From: Burkholderia ubonensis
Lineage (GTDB): Bacteria; Pseudomonadota; Gammaproteobacteria; Burkholderiales; Burkholderiaceae
Direction of reading: 5' to 3'
NCBI RefSeq assembly: GCF_001718695.1
Contig: NZ_CP013420.1
Span: forward strand, 1,612,001 to 1,676,000
Length of the DNA stretch: 64,000 nt
Under the pieces are notes generated by a model. That model saw only the letters and a list, made by a program, of their open reading frames with translations, did no database searches and was not told where the DNA came from. This document shows positions 53,970 through 62,308 of this stretch, in pieces (the stretch's first letter is position 1; each line of letters starts with the position of its first letter). Made by a program: the position numbers and the translations under genes.

Positions 53970-54965
53970 TTACAGGAGACCGAAGCCCGCGAGCGCCGAC
54001 TTCACCTGCGCGATCGACGGGGGCTGCCCCGCCGTGCCCAGGTTGGCGACGTTCGGCGACCAGTAGCCGCCGGTCCGCCAGGCCGTCGCGAAATTGTACA
54101 GTTCGACCGTCGGGCGCTTCAGCGCCGCCGCGATGTGAACCAGACCTGTGTCAACCCCGACGGTGGCCGCCGCGCCGTCGATCAACCCGACGACCGCCGG
54201 CAGCGACAGCTTCGGCGGCACGATCGCCGCCGCGCCGAACTCCTTCGCGAGCCGCTCGCTGGTCGCGCGCTCCGCGTCGTTGCCCCACGGCAGCACGAGC
54301 GACGCGCCGCGCCGCACGAGCGACTGGCCGAGCTCGATCCACGCGGCGTCCGGCCATTGCTTGTCGGCGCGCGACGTCGCATGCACGAACACCACGTACG
54401 GCACCGGCAGGTTCAGCCCGAGCGCGGCCGCCGCGCGCGACGCCGCGCGCGTGTCGAGGCCGAAGTCGATCGGCTCGGCGGGCGCCGGCGCCGGGTCGCC
54501 GAGCGCGGCCGCGACGAGCTGCCGCGAACGCTCGACGACGTGCGTGCGCGGCTCGATCGGCACGCGCTTGTCGTAGAAGAAACGCACCGGCCACTCGTAG
54601 CCGGCGCCGTCGGTGCGGTTGCCGAGCCCGACGAGCGGGCCGCGCGCCCAGCTCGCGACCCACGCGGTCTTGATGAGCCCCTGGCAGTCGATCACGAGGT
54701 CGTAGCGCTCGGCGGCGAGCCGCTTGCGGAACGCGCCGATTTCGCGCCACGTCGCGCCCGAGAACGGCTTCTTGCGCCAGCGGCGCAGCGAGAACGGCAG
54801 CACGTCGCGCACGCCGTCGACGAGCCGCACGAGGTCGACGAAGCTTTCCTCGACGAGCCAGTCCATCTGCGCATCGGGATGGCGCCGCCGGATATCGGCG
54901 ATCACCGGCATGTTGTGCACGACGTCGCCCAGCGACGACACGCGCACGATCAGGATCTTTTGCAC
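53970..54965 (-). CDS. waaC: Lipopolysaccharide heptosyltransferase I
   Basis: Transfers the first heptose onto Kdo of the inner core; GT-B fold, cytoplasmic side. 331 residues from GTG 54965 (reads as MQKILIVRVSSLGDVVHNMPVI), which is the family's usual start. VIDCQGLIKTAWVA, then VVFVHATSRADKQWPDAAWIELG and VGVDTGLVHIAAALKRPTVELYNFA are heptosyltransferase signatures. Ribosome site is poor, and a terminator-like hairpin lies 11 bases before the start, which is odd. It is preceded on the same strand by the phosphomannomutase gene. Confidence 0.93.
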   Translation of the reverse strand: MQKILIVRVSSLGDVVHNMPVIADIRRRHPDAQMDWLVEESFVDLVRLVDGVRDVLPFSLRRWRKKPFSGATWREIGAFRKRLAAERYDLVIDCQGLIKTAWVASWARGPLVGLGNRTDGAGYEWPVRFFYDKRVPIEPRTHVVERSRQLVAAALGDPAPAPAEPIDFGLDTRAASRAAAALGLNLPVPYVVFVHATSRADKQWPDAAWIELGQSLVRRGASLVLPWGNDAERATSERLAKEFGAAAIVPPKLSLPAVVGLIDGAAATVGVDTGLVHIAAALKRPTVELYNFATAWRTGGYWSPNVANLGTAGQPPSIAQVKSALAGFGLL

Positions 54966-54969
54966 GCTG

Positions 54970-54994
54970 AAAAAACGCCGGCGGAAGGCCGGCG
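54970..54994 (-). terminator. Terminator-like hairpin just before waaC
   Basis: Minus strand CGCCGGC (54988-54994) pairs with GCCGGCG (54976-54982) over a 5-base loop and is followed by six T (54970-54975). It ends five bases before the waaC start codon, so it could attenuate waaC or terminate readthrough from the mutase gene. Confidence 0.6.
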
Positions 54995-55041
54995 ACAGGC
55001 ATAAAGACGCGATTTTATCGCGCCGCGGCGCTCGCACAGAC

Positions 55042-55078
55042 AAAAAGCGGCCGCATGCCGCTGGCATGCGCCGCTTTT
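55042..55078. terminator. Terminator downstream of the phosphomannomutase gene
   Basis: AAAAGCGG-C-CGCATGCC pairs with GGCATGCG-CCGCTTTT around a three-base loop with one bulged base. A and T tracts on both ends. Confidence 0.7.
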
Positions 55079-55140
55079 GGGGGGAACGCGCGACGGCTCG
55101 TGCGACCGTCGCGCCGGTTGGCGGCCGTCAGGCCGCGCGC

Positions 55141-56535
55141 TCAGAACGGCAGCTTCACGTCCGGCTTCGCGGCCGTCAGCACGCGGCGGAAGTCTTCCTG
55201 GATGCGGGCGAGGCCGTCCTGCGTCTCGGCTTCGAAGCGCAGCACGACGACGGGCGTCGTGTTCGACGAGCGAGCGAGACCGAAGCCGTCCGGATACTCG
55301 ACGCGCAGGCCGTCGATCGTCACGACCTCGTCCGCGCCGTCGAACTTCGCTTCCTTCTGCAGCTTCTCGATCAGGCGGAAGTTCTCGCCCTCGTCGAGCC
55401 ACAGCTGCAGCTCCGGCGTGCACATCGCGTCCGGCAGCGCATTGAGCACCGCGCTTGGATCAGCCGTCTTCGCGAGGATCTCAAGCAGCCGCGCGCCCGT
55501 GTACAGCCCGTCGTCGAAGCCGTACCAGCGATCCTTGAAGAACACGTGGCCGCTCATCTCGCCCGCGAGCGGTGCGCCCGTCTCGCGCAGCTTCGCCTTC
55601 ACCAGCGAGTGGCCCGTCTTCCACATCAGCGGCTCGCCGCCCTTCTCCTTCACCCACTGCGCGAGATGGCGCGTGCACTTCACGTCGTAGATGATCTGCG
55701 CGCCCGGATTGCGCGACAGCACTTCCTCCGCGAACAGCATCAGCTGGCGGTCCGGGAAGATGATCTGGCCGTCCTTCGTGACGACGCCGAGGCGGTCGCC
55801 GTCGCCGTCGAACGCGAAGCCGAGCTCGGCGTCGGTTTCCTTCAGCGCGCGGATCACGTCCTGCAGGTTTTCCGGGTGAGCGGGGTCCGGATGGTGATTC
55901 GGGAACGTGCCGTCGATGTCGGTGTACAGCTCGACCAGCTCGCAGCCGAGCGCCTTGAACAGGCGCGTCGCGAGCGGCCCGGCGACGCCGTTGCCGGCAT
56001 CGACGACGAGCTTCATCGGCCGCGCGAGCTTGACGTCGCCGGCGATGCGGGCGATGTACTGCTCCGCGACGTCGAACTGCTCGTAGGTGCCGCTGCCCGT
56101 CTCGAAGCGCGCGTCGACGATGCGGCGGTACAGCGCCTGGATCTGCTCGCCGTAGATCGCCCCGCCGCGCAGCACCATCTTGAAGCCGTTGTAGTCCGGC
56201 GGATTGTGGCTGCCGGTGACGACGATGCACGAATCGACGCGGCGCTCGCCGCCCTTCAGCGCGAGCGGCACGCTCGCCGCGAAATAGCCGACCGGGGTCG
56301 GCACCATGCCGACGTCGACGACGTCGACGCCCGCCGCACGCAGGCCGTCGGCAAGCGCCCCGACGAGCTCGGGCCCCGACAGCCGGCCGTCGCGCGCGAC
56401 GACGACCGCGTCGCCGCCCTGCGCGCGCACTTCGCTGCCGAACGCACGGCCGATCGCGCGCGCCGTGTCGGCGTCGAGCGTCTTGCCGATCACGCCGCGA
56501 ATGTCATATGCCTTGAAGATGGATTGGGAAATCAT
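55141..56535 (-). CDS. Phosphomannomutase/phosphoglucomutase (ManB/AlgC family)
   Basis: Interconverts hexose 1- and 6-phosphates, supplying nucleotide sugars for LPS. 464 residues from ATG 56535 (MISQSIFKAYDIRGVIG). The phosphoserine loop is in VTGSHNPPDYNGFK (about 109-122), metal-binding in FDGDGDRLG (about 243), and the C-terminal phosphate-binding RSSNTTPVVVLRFE. Dual phosphomannomutase/phosphoglucomutase activity is typical of the family; manB is a common symbol. Starts the leftward transcript toward waaC. Confidence 0.93.
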   Translation of the reverse strand: MISQSIFKAYDIRGVIGKTLDADTARAIGRAFGSEVRAQGGDAVVVARDGRLSGPELVGALADGLRAAGVDVVDVGMVPTPVGYFAASVPLALKGGERRVDSCIVVTGSHNPPDYNGFKMVLRGGAIYGEQIQALYRRIVDARFETGSGTYEQFDVAEQYIARIAGDVKLARPMKLVVDAGNGVAGPLATRLFKALGCELVELYTDIDGTFPNHHPDPAHPENLQDVIRALKETDAELGFAFDGDGDRLGVVTKDGQIIFPDRQLMLFAEEVLSRNPGAQIIYDVKCTRHLAQWVKEKGGEPLMWKTGHSLVKAKLRETGAPLAGEMSGHVFFKDRWYGFDDGLYTGARLLEILAKTADPSAVLNALPDAMCTPELQLWLDEGENFRLIEKLQKEAKFDGADEVVTIDGLRVEYPDGFGLARSSNTTPVVVLRFEAETQDGLARIQEDFRRVLTAAKPDVKLPF

Positions 56536-56776
56536 CGATTCACTCTCGGTTGCCTGCATGGAAAACGTTGGCCGCCTCGTCGCCGGCGCCGGGCCTCGCG
56601 CCCGGGGCTTGTCCGGATGGGCCGGGATGGCGGGAGCGATCCCGAACCAACTTATAATCGCTCGTTTTGATTACGCGAATACCGCCCATTTTAATGCCTA
56701 GCCGTCCCGCCGCCGCAACGCGCCCGCCCGCCGGCGCCGTTGCGCCCTTCCGACGCGCGCGCCGGCGCGGCGCGCC

Positions 56777-58033
56777 ATGCTGAAGCGCCTCGCCAACCCG
56801 GACGTCGCGAAAGCCGTCGCGAACCTCGTCTGGCTGGGGCTCGAACGGCTCACGCAGATCGGCGTCGCGATCGCGATCAGCGGCCTTCTGGCCCGCTATT
56901 TCGGGCCGGACGTGTTCGGCAAATGGCAGTATGCGAATACGCTGCTCCTCGTGCTGGCGCCGCTCACCTGGGTGTGCGGCGCGGAAATCCTCGTTCCGAC
57001 CATCGTGCAGCGCAGCGCCGGACAGCTCGGCGCGGTGCTCGGCAGCGCGTTCGCGCTGCGCATTGCCGTGTCGGCCGCCGCGCTCGCCGCGACCTGGGCC
57101 GCGATCGCCGCCGGCGCGTTCGACCCGCTCGTCGGCGCGATGCTCGCCGGCCTCGCGGTGACGATGATCTTTCGCGAGCCGTTCGTCGGCGTCGTCAACG
57201 CGTGGCTGCAGAGCATGACCTACAGCAAGCCGCAGCTCGTCACCAGCATGGCCGCGGCGCTCGTCAAGGCGCTCCTCGTCTGGCTGCTGGTGCGCGCCGC
57301 CGCCGGCCCCGCCCGCTTCGCATGGCTGTGGGCGCTCGAAGCCGCCGCGATCGGCATCGTGCTGCTGCTGTATTACCGCCAACGCAACGGCGGCGCGCTC
57401 GGCTGGCACGTCGACCGGCCGACGTTCAGGCACTTCGCGACCGCCGGCACGGTGTTCTGGCTCGGTCTCATCTGCATGTACCTGTTCCTCAAGCTCGACC
57501 GCCTGATGCTCGAGCGCCACGTGTCGTTCGCCGATCTCGGCCGCTATGCGGCCGCGCAGCAGCTCAACGAGAACTGGATCACGCTCGCGCTGATGCTCGC
57601 GCAGACGATCGCGCCCGCCTTCGTCTACCGCGTGCAGGACGTCGCGCGGCTGCGCCGCAACATCGTCCGGCTGATCGCGATGACCGCCGCGCTGATGACC
57701 GCCGGCGCGCTCGTGCTCGATGCCGCCGCGCCGCTCATCATCGGCAAGGTGTTCGGGCCCGGCTACGAAGCGTCGGTCGACATCTTCCGCTGGGCCGTCT
57801 GGCTGTCCGTGCCGGCCGGCATCGAGGCGATAGGCAATCTTATCGTTCTCAAATATCAAGCAAAATTCGTCCTGCTGGCGAAATGGGCGCTCGCGCTCGC
57901 GATCGCCGCGCTGGTCAACCTGCTCGCGATTCCGCGGCTCGGCCTGTACGGCGCGCTCGTCGGGCTGGCTGGCGGCTATCTTGCCGCCGCCGCGGTAAAT
58001 TTTTATTACATTCGTTTCAAGCTGCGCCCATGA
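56777..58033 (+). CDS. Lipopolysaccharide flippase (Wzx-like, polysaccharide transporter family)
   Basis: A 418-residue membrane protein with about twelve helices and the MATE-like polysaccharide-exporter topology. The start LKRLANPDVAKAVANLVWLGLERLTQIGVAIAISGLLARYFGPDVFGKWQYANTLL is a family signature. It would flip undecaprenyl-linked O-antigen units across the inner membrane. Overlaps the next gene by ATGA and diverges from the mutase gene. Confidence 0.9.
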   Translation: MLKRLANPDVAKAVANLVWLGLERLTQIGVAIAISGLLARYFGPDVFGKWQYANTLLLVLAPLTWVCGAEILVPTIVQRSAGQLGAVLGSAFALRIAVSAAALAATWAAIAAGAFDPLVGAMLAGLAVTMIFREPFVGVVNAWLQSMTYSKPQLVTSMAAALVKALLVWLLVRAAAGPARFAWLWALEAAAIGIVLLLYYRQRNGGALGWHVDRPTFRHFATAGTVFWLGLICMYLFLKLDRLMLERHVSFADLGRYAAAQQLNENWITLALMLAQTIAPAFVYRVQDVARLRRNIVRLIAMTAALMTAGALVLDAAAPLIIGKVFGPGYEASVDIFRWAVWLSVPAGIEAIGNLIVLKYQAKFVLLAKWALALAIAALVNLLAIPRLGLYGALVGLAGGYLAAAAVNFYYIRFKLRP

Positions 58034-58866
58034 CGCACCCTATTTCCGCGCCGCGCGATGCCGGCCCGCTCGGCGACGTGGCCGTGCTGATGCCGGCCTA
58101 CAACGCGCATGACGATGTCGTCCGGACCCTCGCGTCGTTTCGCGAGGACGCGCCGGTGCACGTGCTGGTCGTCGACGACGGCAGCACGCCGCCGCTGGCC
58201 GTGCCGGACCTGCCCGGCCTCGCGGTCGAGGTGCTGCGCATGCCGCGCAACGGCGGCATCGAACGCGCGCTCGAGGCCGGCATCGACGCGCTCGCCGCGC
58301 GCGGCTTCCGCTATGCCGCCCGCATCGACGCGGGCGATCTCGCCGCGCCCGGGCGGCTCGCGAAGCAGCGCGCGTATCTCGATGCGCATCCGCGCGTCGC
58401 CTGCGTCGGCATGTGGACGCAGGTCGTGTCGCGCGCCGGCGAGCCGCGCTTCATGCTGACGCCGCCCGCCGATCCGCGCGCGCTGCGCCGCACGCGCTTC
58501 CTGCGCTCGCCGCTCGTGCATCCGTCGGTGATGCTGCGAGTCGACGCCGTGCGCGAGGTCGGCAACTATCGCGCGAAGTACCGCGCCGCCGAGGATCTCG
58601 ACCTTTTTTTACGCTTAATGCAACGCTACGATTGCGCGAACCTGCCGGAGCTCGGGCTCTATTACGAGCTCAACGAAGGCGGGATCAGCGCGACCAGGCG
58701 CCGCCGCCAGCTGATGTCGACGCTCGCGCTGCTGCTGCGCCATTTCAACGCGCTGAACCCGTACGACTGGGCCGGCCTCGCGAAGAACCTGCTGCATTTC
58801 GTGACGCCGTACCGCACGCTGCAGCGGATCAAGCAGACGCTGTTCGCCGCGCGGCCGTCCGCTTGA
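58030..58866 (+). CDS. Glycosyltransferase family 2
   Basis: A 278-residue GT-A enzyme. VAVLMPAYNAHDDVVRTLASFR, VVDDGSTPP, YAARIDAGDLAAPGRLAKQ with the DxD-like DAGD and the later YRAAEDLDLFLRLMQRY are GT2 marks. It would add one sugar to a growing O-antigen unit; donor unknown. Its ATG overlaps the flippase stop by four bases. Confidence 0.9.
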   Translation: MTHPISAPRDAGPLGDVAVLMPAYNAHDDVVRTLASFREDAPVHVLVVDDGSTPPLAVPDLPGLAVEVLRMPRNGGIERALEAGIDALAARGFRYAARIDAGDLAAPGRLAKQRAYLDAHPRVACVGMWTQVVSRAGEPRFMLTPPADPRALRRTRFLRSPLVHPSVMLRVDAVREVGNYRAKYRAAEDLDLFLRLMQRYDCANLPELGLYYELNEGGISATRRRRQLMSTLALLLRHFNALNPYDWAGLAKNLLHFVTPYRTLQRIKQTLFAARPSA

Positions 58867-58909
58867 CGCATATTCGGCTTTTTCGACGCATTATTTTTTG
58901 GTTTTTTTC

Positions 58910-60046
58910 ATGGCTGCCTCTTCCCCGCTGCGCATCGTGCTGGTCTGCAACACGGCCTGGGCGATCTATACGTATCGCCACGGGCTGATCCGCACGCTCG
59001 TCGCGCGCGGCGCCGAGGTGATCGTGGCCGCGCCCGACGACCGCACGGTGCCGCTGCTCGAGCAGATGGGCTGCCGCTACGTGCCGCTTTCGGTTGCGTC
59101 GAAAGGCACGAGCCCGCGCGAGGATCTCGGCACGCTCGCCGCGCTGTATCGCCATTACCGTGCGCTGCAGCCGCACCTCGTGTTCCACTACACGATCAAG
59201 CCGAACATCTATGGCTCCGTCGCCGCATGGCTCGCGCGTGTGCCGTCGGTCGCCGTGACGACCGGGCTCGGCTACGTGTTCATCCAGAAGAGCCGCGCGG
59301 CGAGCATCGCGAAGCGGCTCTACCGGTTCGCATTCCGCTTCCCGCGCGAAGTGTGGTTCCTCAATCGCGACGACCTCGCGACGTTCTCCGGCGAGCGGCT
59401 GCTCGCGCATCCCGAGCGTGCGCGCCTCCTGCACGGCGAAGGCGTCGATCTCGAGCAGTTCGCGCCCGCGCCGCTGCCGGCCGGTGACGCACCGGTGTTC
59501 ATCCTGATCGGCCGGCTGCTGTGGGACAAGGGCGTGCGCGAATACGTCGAGGCCGCGCGCGTCGTGCGCGCGCAGCATCCGCGCGCGCGCTTCCAACTGC
59601 TCGGCCCGCTCGGCGTCGACAACCCGAGCGCGATCGGCCGCGACGACGTCGACGCGTGGGTGCGCGAAGGCGTCGTCGAATACCTCGGCGAGGCGCACGA
59701 CGTGCGCCCGCACATCGCCGCCGCCGACTGCGTCGTGCTGCCGTCGTACCGCGAAGGCGTGCCGCGCACGCTGATGGAGGCGTCCGCGATGGGCCGCCCG
59801 ATCGTCGCGACCGACGTGCCGGGCTGCCGCGACGTCGTCGCCGACGGCGACACCGGCCTGCTGTGCCGCGCGCGAGACAGCGCGAGCCTCGCCGAGCGCG
59901 TCATGCAGATGATCGCGCTCGGCCCCGACGGCCGCGCGGCGATGGGTCGGCGCGGCCGGCAGAAGGTCGTCGCCGAGTTCGACGAGCAGAAAGTCGTCGA
60001 ACGCTACACAATCACCATACGCGCCTTGACGGGCGTCTCTCTCTGA
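58910..60046 (+). CDS. Glycosyltransferase family 4
   Basis: A 378-residue GT-B enzyme starting MAASSPLRIVLVCNTAWAIYTYRHGLIRTL. ATG 58910 is chosen over an in-frame TTG at 58898. The C-terminal donor site shows FILIGRLLWDKGVREYVEAARVV, LPSYREGVPRTLMEASAMGRPIVATDVPG with the EX7E-like ending of GT4. The 40 bases before the start are T-rich. Likely builds the O-antigen repeat, donor unknown. Confidence 0.9.
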   Translation: MAASSPLRIVLVCNTAWAIYTYRHGLIRTLVARGAEVIVAAPDDRTVPLLEQMGCRYVPLSVASKGTSPREDLGTLAALYRHYRALQPHLVFHYTIKPNIYGSVAAWLARVPSVAVTTGLGYVFIQKSRAASIAKRLYRFAFRFPREVWFLNRDDLATFSGERLLAHPERARLLHGEGVDLEQFAPAPLPAGDAPVFILIGRLLWDKGVREYVEAARVVRAQHPRARFQLLGPLGVDNPSAIGRDDVDAWVREGVVEYLGEAHDVRPHIAAADCVVLPSYREGVPRTLMEASAMGRPIVATDVPGCRDVVADGDTGLLCRARDSASLAERVMQMIALGPDGRAAMGRRGRQKVVAEFDEQKVVERYTITIRALTGVSL

Positions 60047-60059
60047 AGGAACAGAAACC

Positions 60060-61082
60060 ATGACTACGAAGGGAACGATTCTCGTGACGGGCGGTGCGGG
60101 CTATATCGGCTCGCACACCGCGGTCGAATTGCTCGATCACGGCTACGACGTCGTAATCGTCGACAACCTCGTCAACAGCAAGGCCGAGTCCGTGCGGCGC
60201 GTCGCGCAGATCACCGGCAAGACGCCCGCGTTCCATCAGGCCGACGTCTGCGACGAGGCGGCGCTCGGCAAGGTGTTCGACGCGCACCCGATCACCGGCG
60301 CGATTCATTTCGCGGCGCTGAAGTCCGTCGGCGAATCGGTCGCGAAGCCGCTCGAGTACTACCAGAACAACATCGGCGGCCTGCTGACGGTGCTCAAGGT
60401 GATGCGCGAGCGCAACGTGAAGCAGTTCGTGTTCAGCTCGTCCGCAACCGTCTACGGCGTGCCGGAGCGCTCGCCGATCGACGAATCGTTCCCGCTGTCG
60501 GCGACCAACCCTTACGGCCAGTCGAAGCTGATCGCCGAGCAGGTGCTGCGCGATCTCGAGCTGTCCGACCCGTCGTGGCGGATCGCGACGCTGCGCTACT
60601 TCAACCCCGTCGGCGCGCACGCGAGCGGCCTGATCGGCGAGGATCCGGCAGGCATCCCCAACAACCTGATGCCGTATGTCGCGCAGGTCGCGGTCGGCAA
60701 ACTGGCGAAGCTGCGCGTGTTCGGCTCCGACTATCCGACGCCGGACGGCACCGGCGTGCGCGACTACATCCACGTCGTCGATCTCGCGCAAGGGCACATC
60801 GCCGCGCTCGACGCGCTGGTGAAGCGCGACGCGAGCTTCGTCGTGAACCTCGGCACGGGCCAGGGCTACAGCGTGCTGGAAGTCGTGCGCGCGTTCGAGA
60901 AGGCGTCCGGCCGGCCGGTGCCGTACGAGCTCGTCGCGCGCCGTCCGGGCGACGTCGCCGAGTGCTACGCGAACCCGCAGGCCGCCGCCGACGTCATCGG
61001 CTGGCGTGCGAAGTTCGGCCTCGATGAAATGTGCGTCGACCATTGGCGCTGGCAGGAGAACAACCCGAACGGTTTTGTATAA
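60060..61082 (+). CDS. galE: UDP-glucose 4-epimerase
   Basis: Interconverts UDP-glucose and UDP-galactose (possibly the N-acetyl forms). 340 residues, short-chain dehydrogenase fold: ILVTGGAGYIGSHTAVELLDHGYDVVIVDNL, the serine in FSSSATVYG, catalytic YGQSK and EQVLRDLE, and GTGQGYSVLEVVRAFEKASG. Fourteen bases after the GT4 gene; supplies a sugar nucleotide to the cluster. Confidence 0.95.
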   Translation: MTTKGTILVTGGAGYIGSHTAVELLDHGYDVVIVDNLVNSKAESVRRVAQITGKTPAFHQADVCDEAALGKVFDAHPITGAIHFAALKSVGESVAKPLEYYQNNIGGLLTVLKVMRERNVKQFVFSSSATVYGVPERSPIDESFPLSATNPYGQSKLIAEQVLRDLELSDPSWRIATLRYFNPVGAHASGLIGEDPAGIPNNLMPYVAQVAVGKLAKLRVFGSDYPTPDGTGVRDYIHVVDLAQGHIAALDALVKRDASFVVNLGTGQGYSVLEVVRAFEKASGRPVPYELVARRPGDVAECYANPQAAADVIGWRAKFGLDEMCVDHWRWQENNPNGFV

Positions 61083-61109
61083 TCCGCTGTCCCATTTCCG
61101 AGCAATCCC

Positions 61110-62216
61110 ATGCTCAGCTTCGCGTCCGGTTTCATCGTTTCCCTGCTCGTCACGCTCTTCATCGTGCGCTACGCCCATCTGCACGAGAAGTTCTCGGTCG
61201 ACAGCGATCTGGCAGGCGTGCAGAAATTCCACGTGCGGCCCGTGCCGCGCGTGGGCGGCATCGGGATCCTCGCGGGCGTCGTCATTGCCGCGCTGATCCT
61301 GTCCCGGCGCTATCCGACGATCGCCGGCAGCATTCTCGGCATCGCCGGGTGCGGGATGCCTGCTTTCCTGTCGGGGCTCGTCGAGGACCTGACCAAGCGC
61401 GTGTCGCCGCGCGCGCGGCTGCTGTGCACGATGGGCGCGGCCGCGCTTGCGTTCTGGCTGCTGGGCATCGCGGTCAAGCGCATCAGCGTGCCGCCGCTCG
61501 ATTTCCTGCTCGGCTACGTCGCGATTTCCGCGTTCGTGACCGTGCTGGCCGTCGCGGCGCTCGCGAATGCGGTCAACATCATCGACGGCTTCAACGGGCT
61601 CGCGTCGATGGTCAGCTTCATGATGTTCGCGTCGCTCGCGTATGTCGCGTTCCAGGTCGACGACGCGGTCGTGATGTCGGCGTCGTTCATCATGATGGGC
61701 GCCGTGCTCGGCTTCTTCGTGTGGAATTTCCCGGCCGGGCTGATCTTTCTCGGCGACGGCGGCGCGTACTTCATCGGCTTCATGCTCGCCGAACTCGCGA
61801 TCCTGCTGGTGATGCGCAACCGCGAGGTGTCCGCGTGGTATCCGGTGCTGCTGTTCATGTATCCGATCTTCGAGACCTGCTTCTCGATCTACCGGAAGAA
61901 GTTCGTGCGCGGGATGTCGCCGGGGATTCCGGACGGCGTGCATCTGCACATGCTCGTCTACAAGCGCCTGATGCGCTGGGCGGTCGGGGCGAAGACCGCG
62001 CATGACCTGACGCGGCGCAATTCGCTGACGTCGCCGTATCTGTGGCTGCTGTGCCTGGTCGCGGTGATTCCGGCGACGCTGTTCTGGCGGCATACGGTGC
62101 ATCTGTTCACGTTCGTCGTGCTGTTCGCGGTGACTTATGTTTGGCTTTATGTGAGCATCGTCAGGTTCAGGGCGCCGAAGTGGATGGTGGTGAGGAAGGA
62201 GAGGCGGGGGCATTAA
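61110..62216 (+). CDS. Undecaprenyl-phosphate sugar-1-phosphate transferase (WecA/WbpL-like)
   Basis: A 368-residue membrane enzyme that starts O-antigen synthesis by attaching a sugar phosphate to the lipid carrier. About ten membrane segments. Conserved cytoplasmic loops are visible: KFHVRPVPRVGGIGILAGVV, the Asp-rich NIIDGFNGLASMVS, FLGDGGAYFIGFMLAEL and the late SPGIPDGVHLHMLVYKRL (His motif). Its partner would be the convergent WbpM-like dehydratase downstream. Confidence 0.9.
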   Translation: MLSFASGFIVSLLVTLFIVRYAHLHEKFSVDSDLAGVQKFHVRPVPRVGGIGILAGVVIAALILSRRYPTIAGSILGIAGCGMPAFLSGLVEDLTKRVSPRARLLCTMGAAALAFWLLGIAVKRISVPPLDFLLGYVAISAFVTVLAVAALANAVNIIDGFNGLASMVSFMMFASLAYVAFQVDDAVVMSASFIMMGAVLGFFVWNFPAGLIFLGDGGAYFIGFMLAELAILLVMRNREVSAWYPVLLFMYPIFETCFSIYRKKFVRGMSPGIPDGVHLHMLVYKRLMRWAVGAKTAHDLTRRNSLTSPYLWLLCLVAVIPATLFWRHTVHLFTFVVLFAVTYVWLYVSIVRFRAPKWMVVRKERRGH

Positions 62217-62233
62217 GTCACGCTGCCAAAACG

Positions 62234-62259
62234 AAAAAGCGTCCCGCGGGACGCTTTTT
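62234..62259. terminator. Bidirectional terminator between the WecA-like and WbpM-like genes
   Basis: A perfect palindrome AAAAAGCGTCCCG-CGGGACGCTTTTT, 13 bp per arm, with A/T tracts on both sides. Serves both convergent transcripts. Confidence 0.92.
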
Positions 62260-62308
62260 CCTGGTCGGCACTAACGCAGCCGAAGCGGCAGCCGAAGCGC
62301 GTGCGCGC

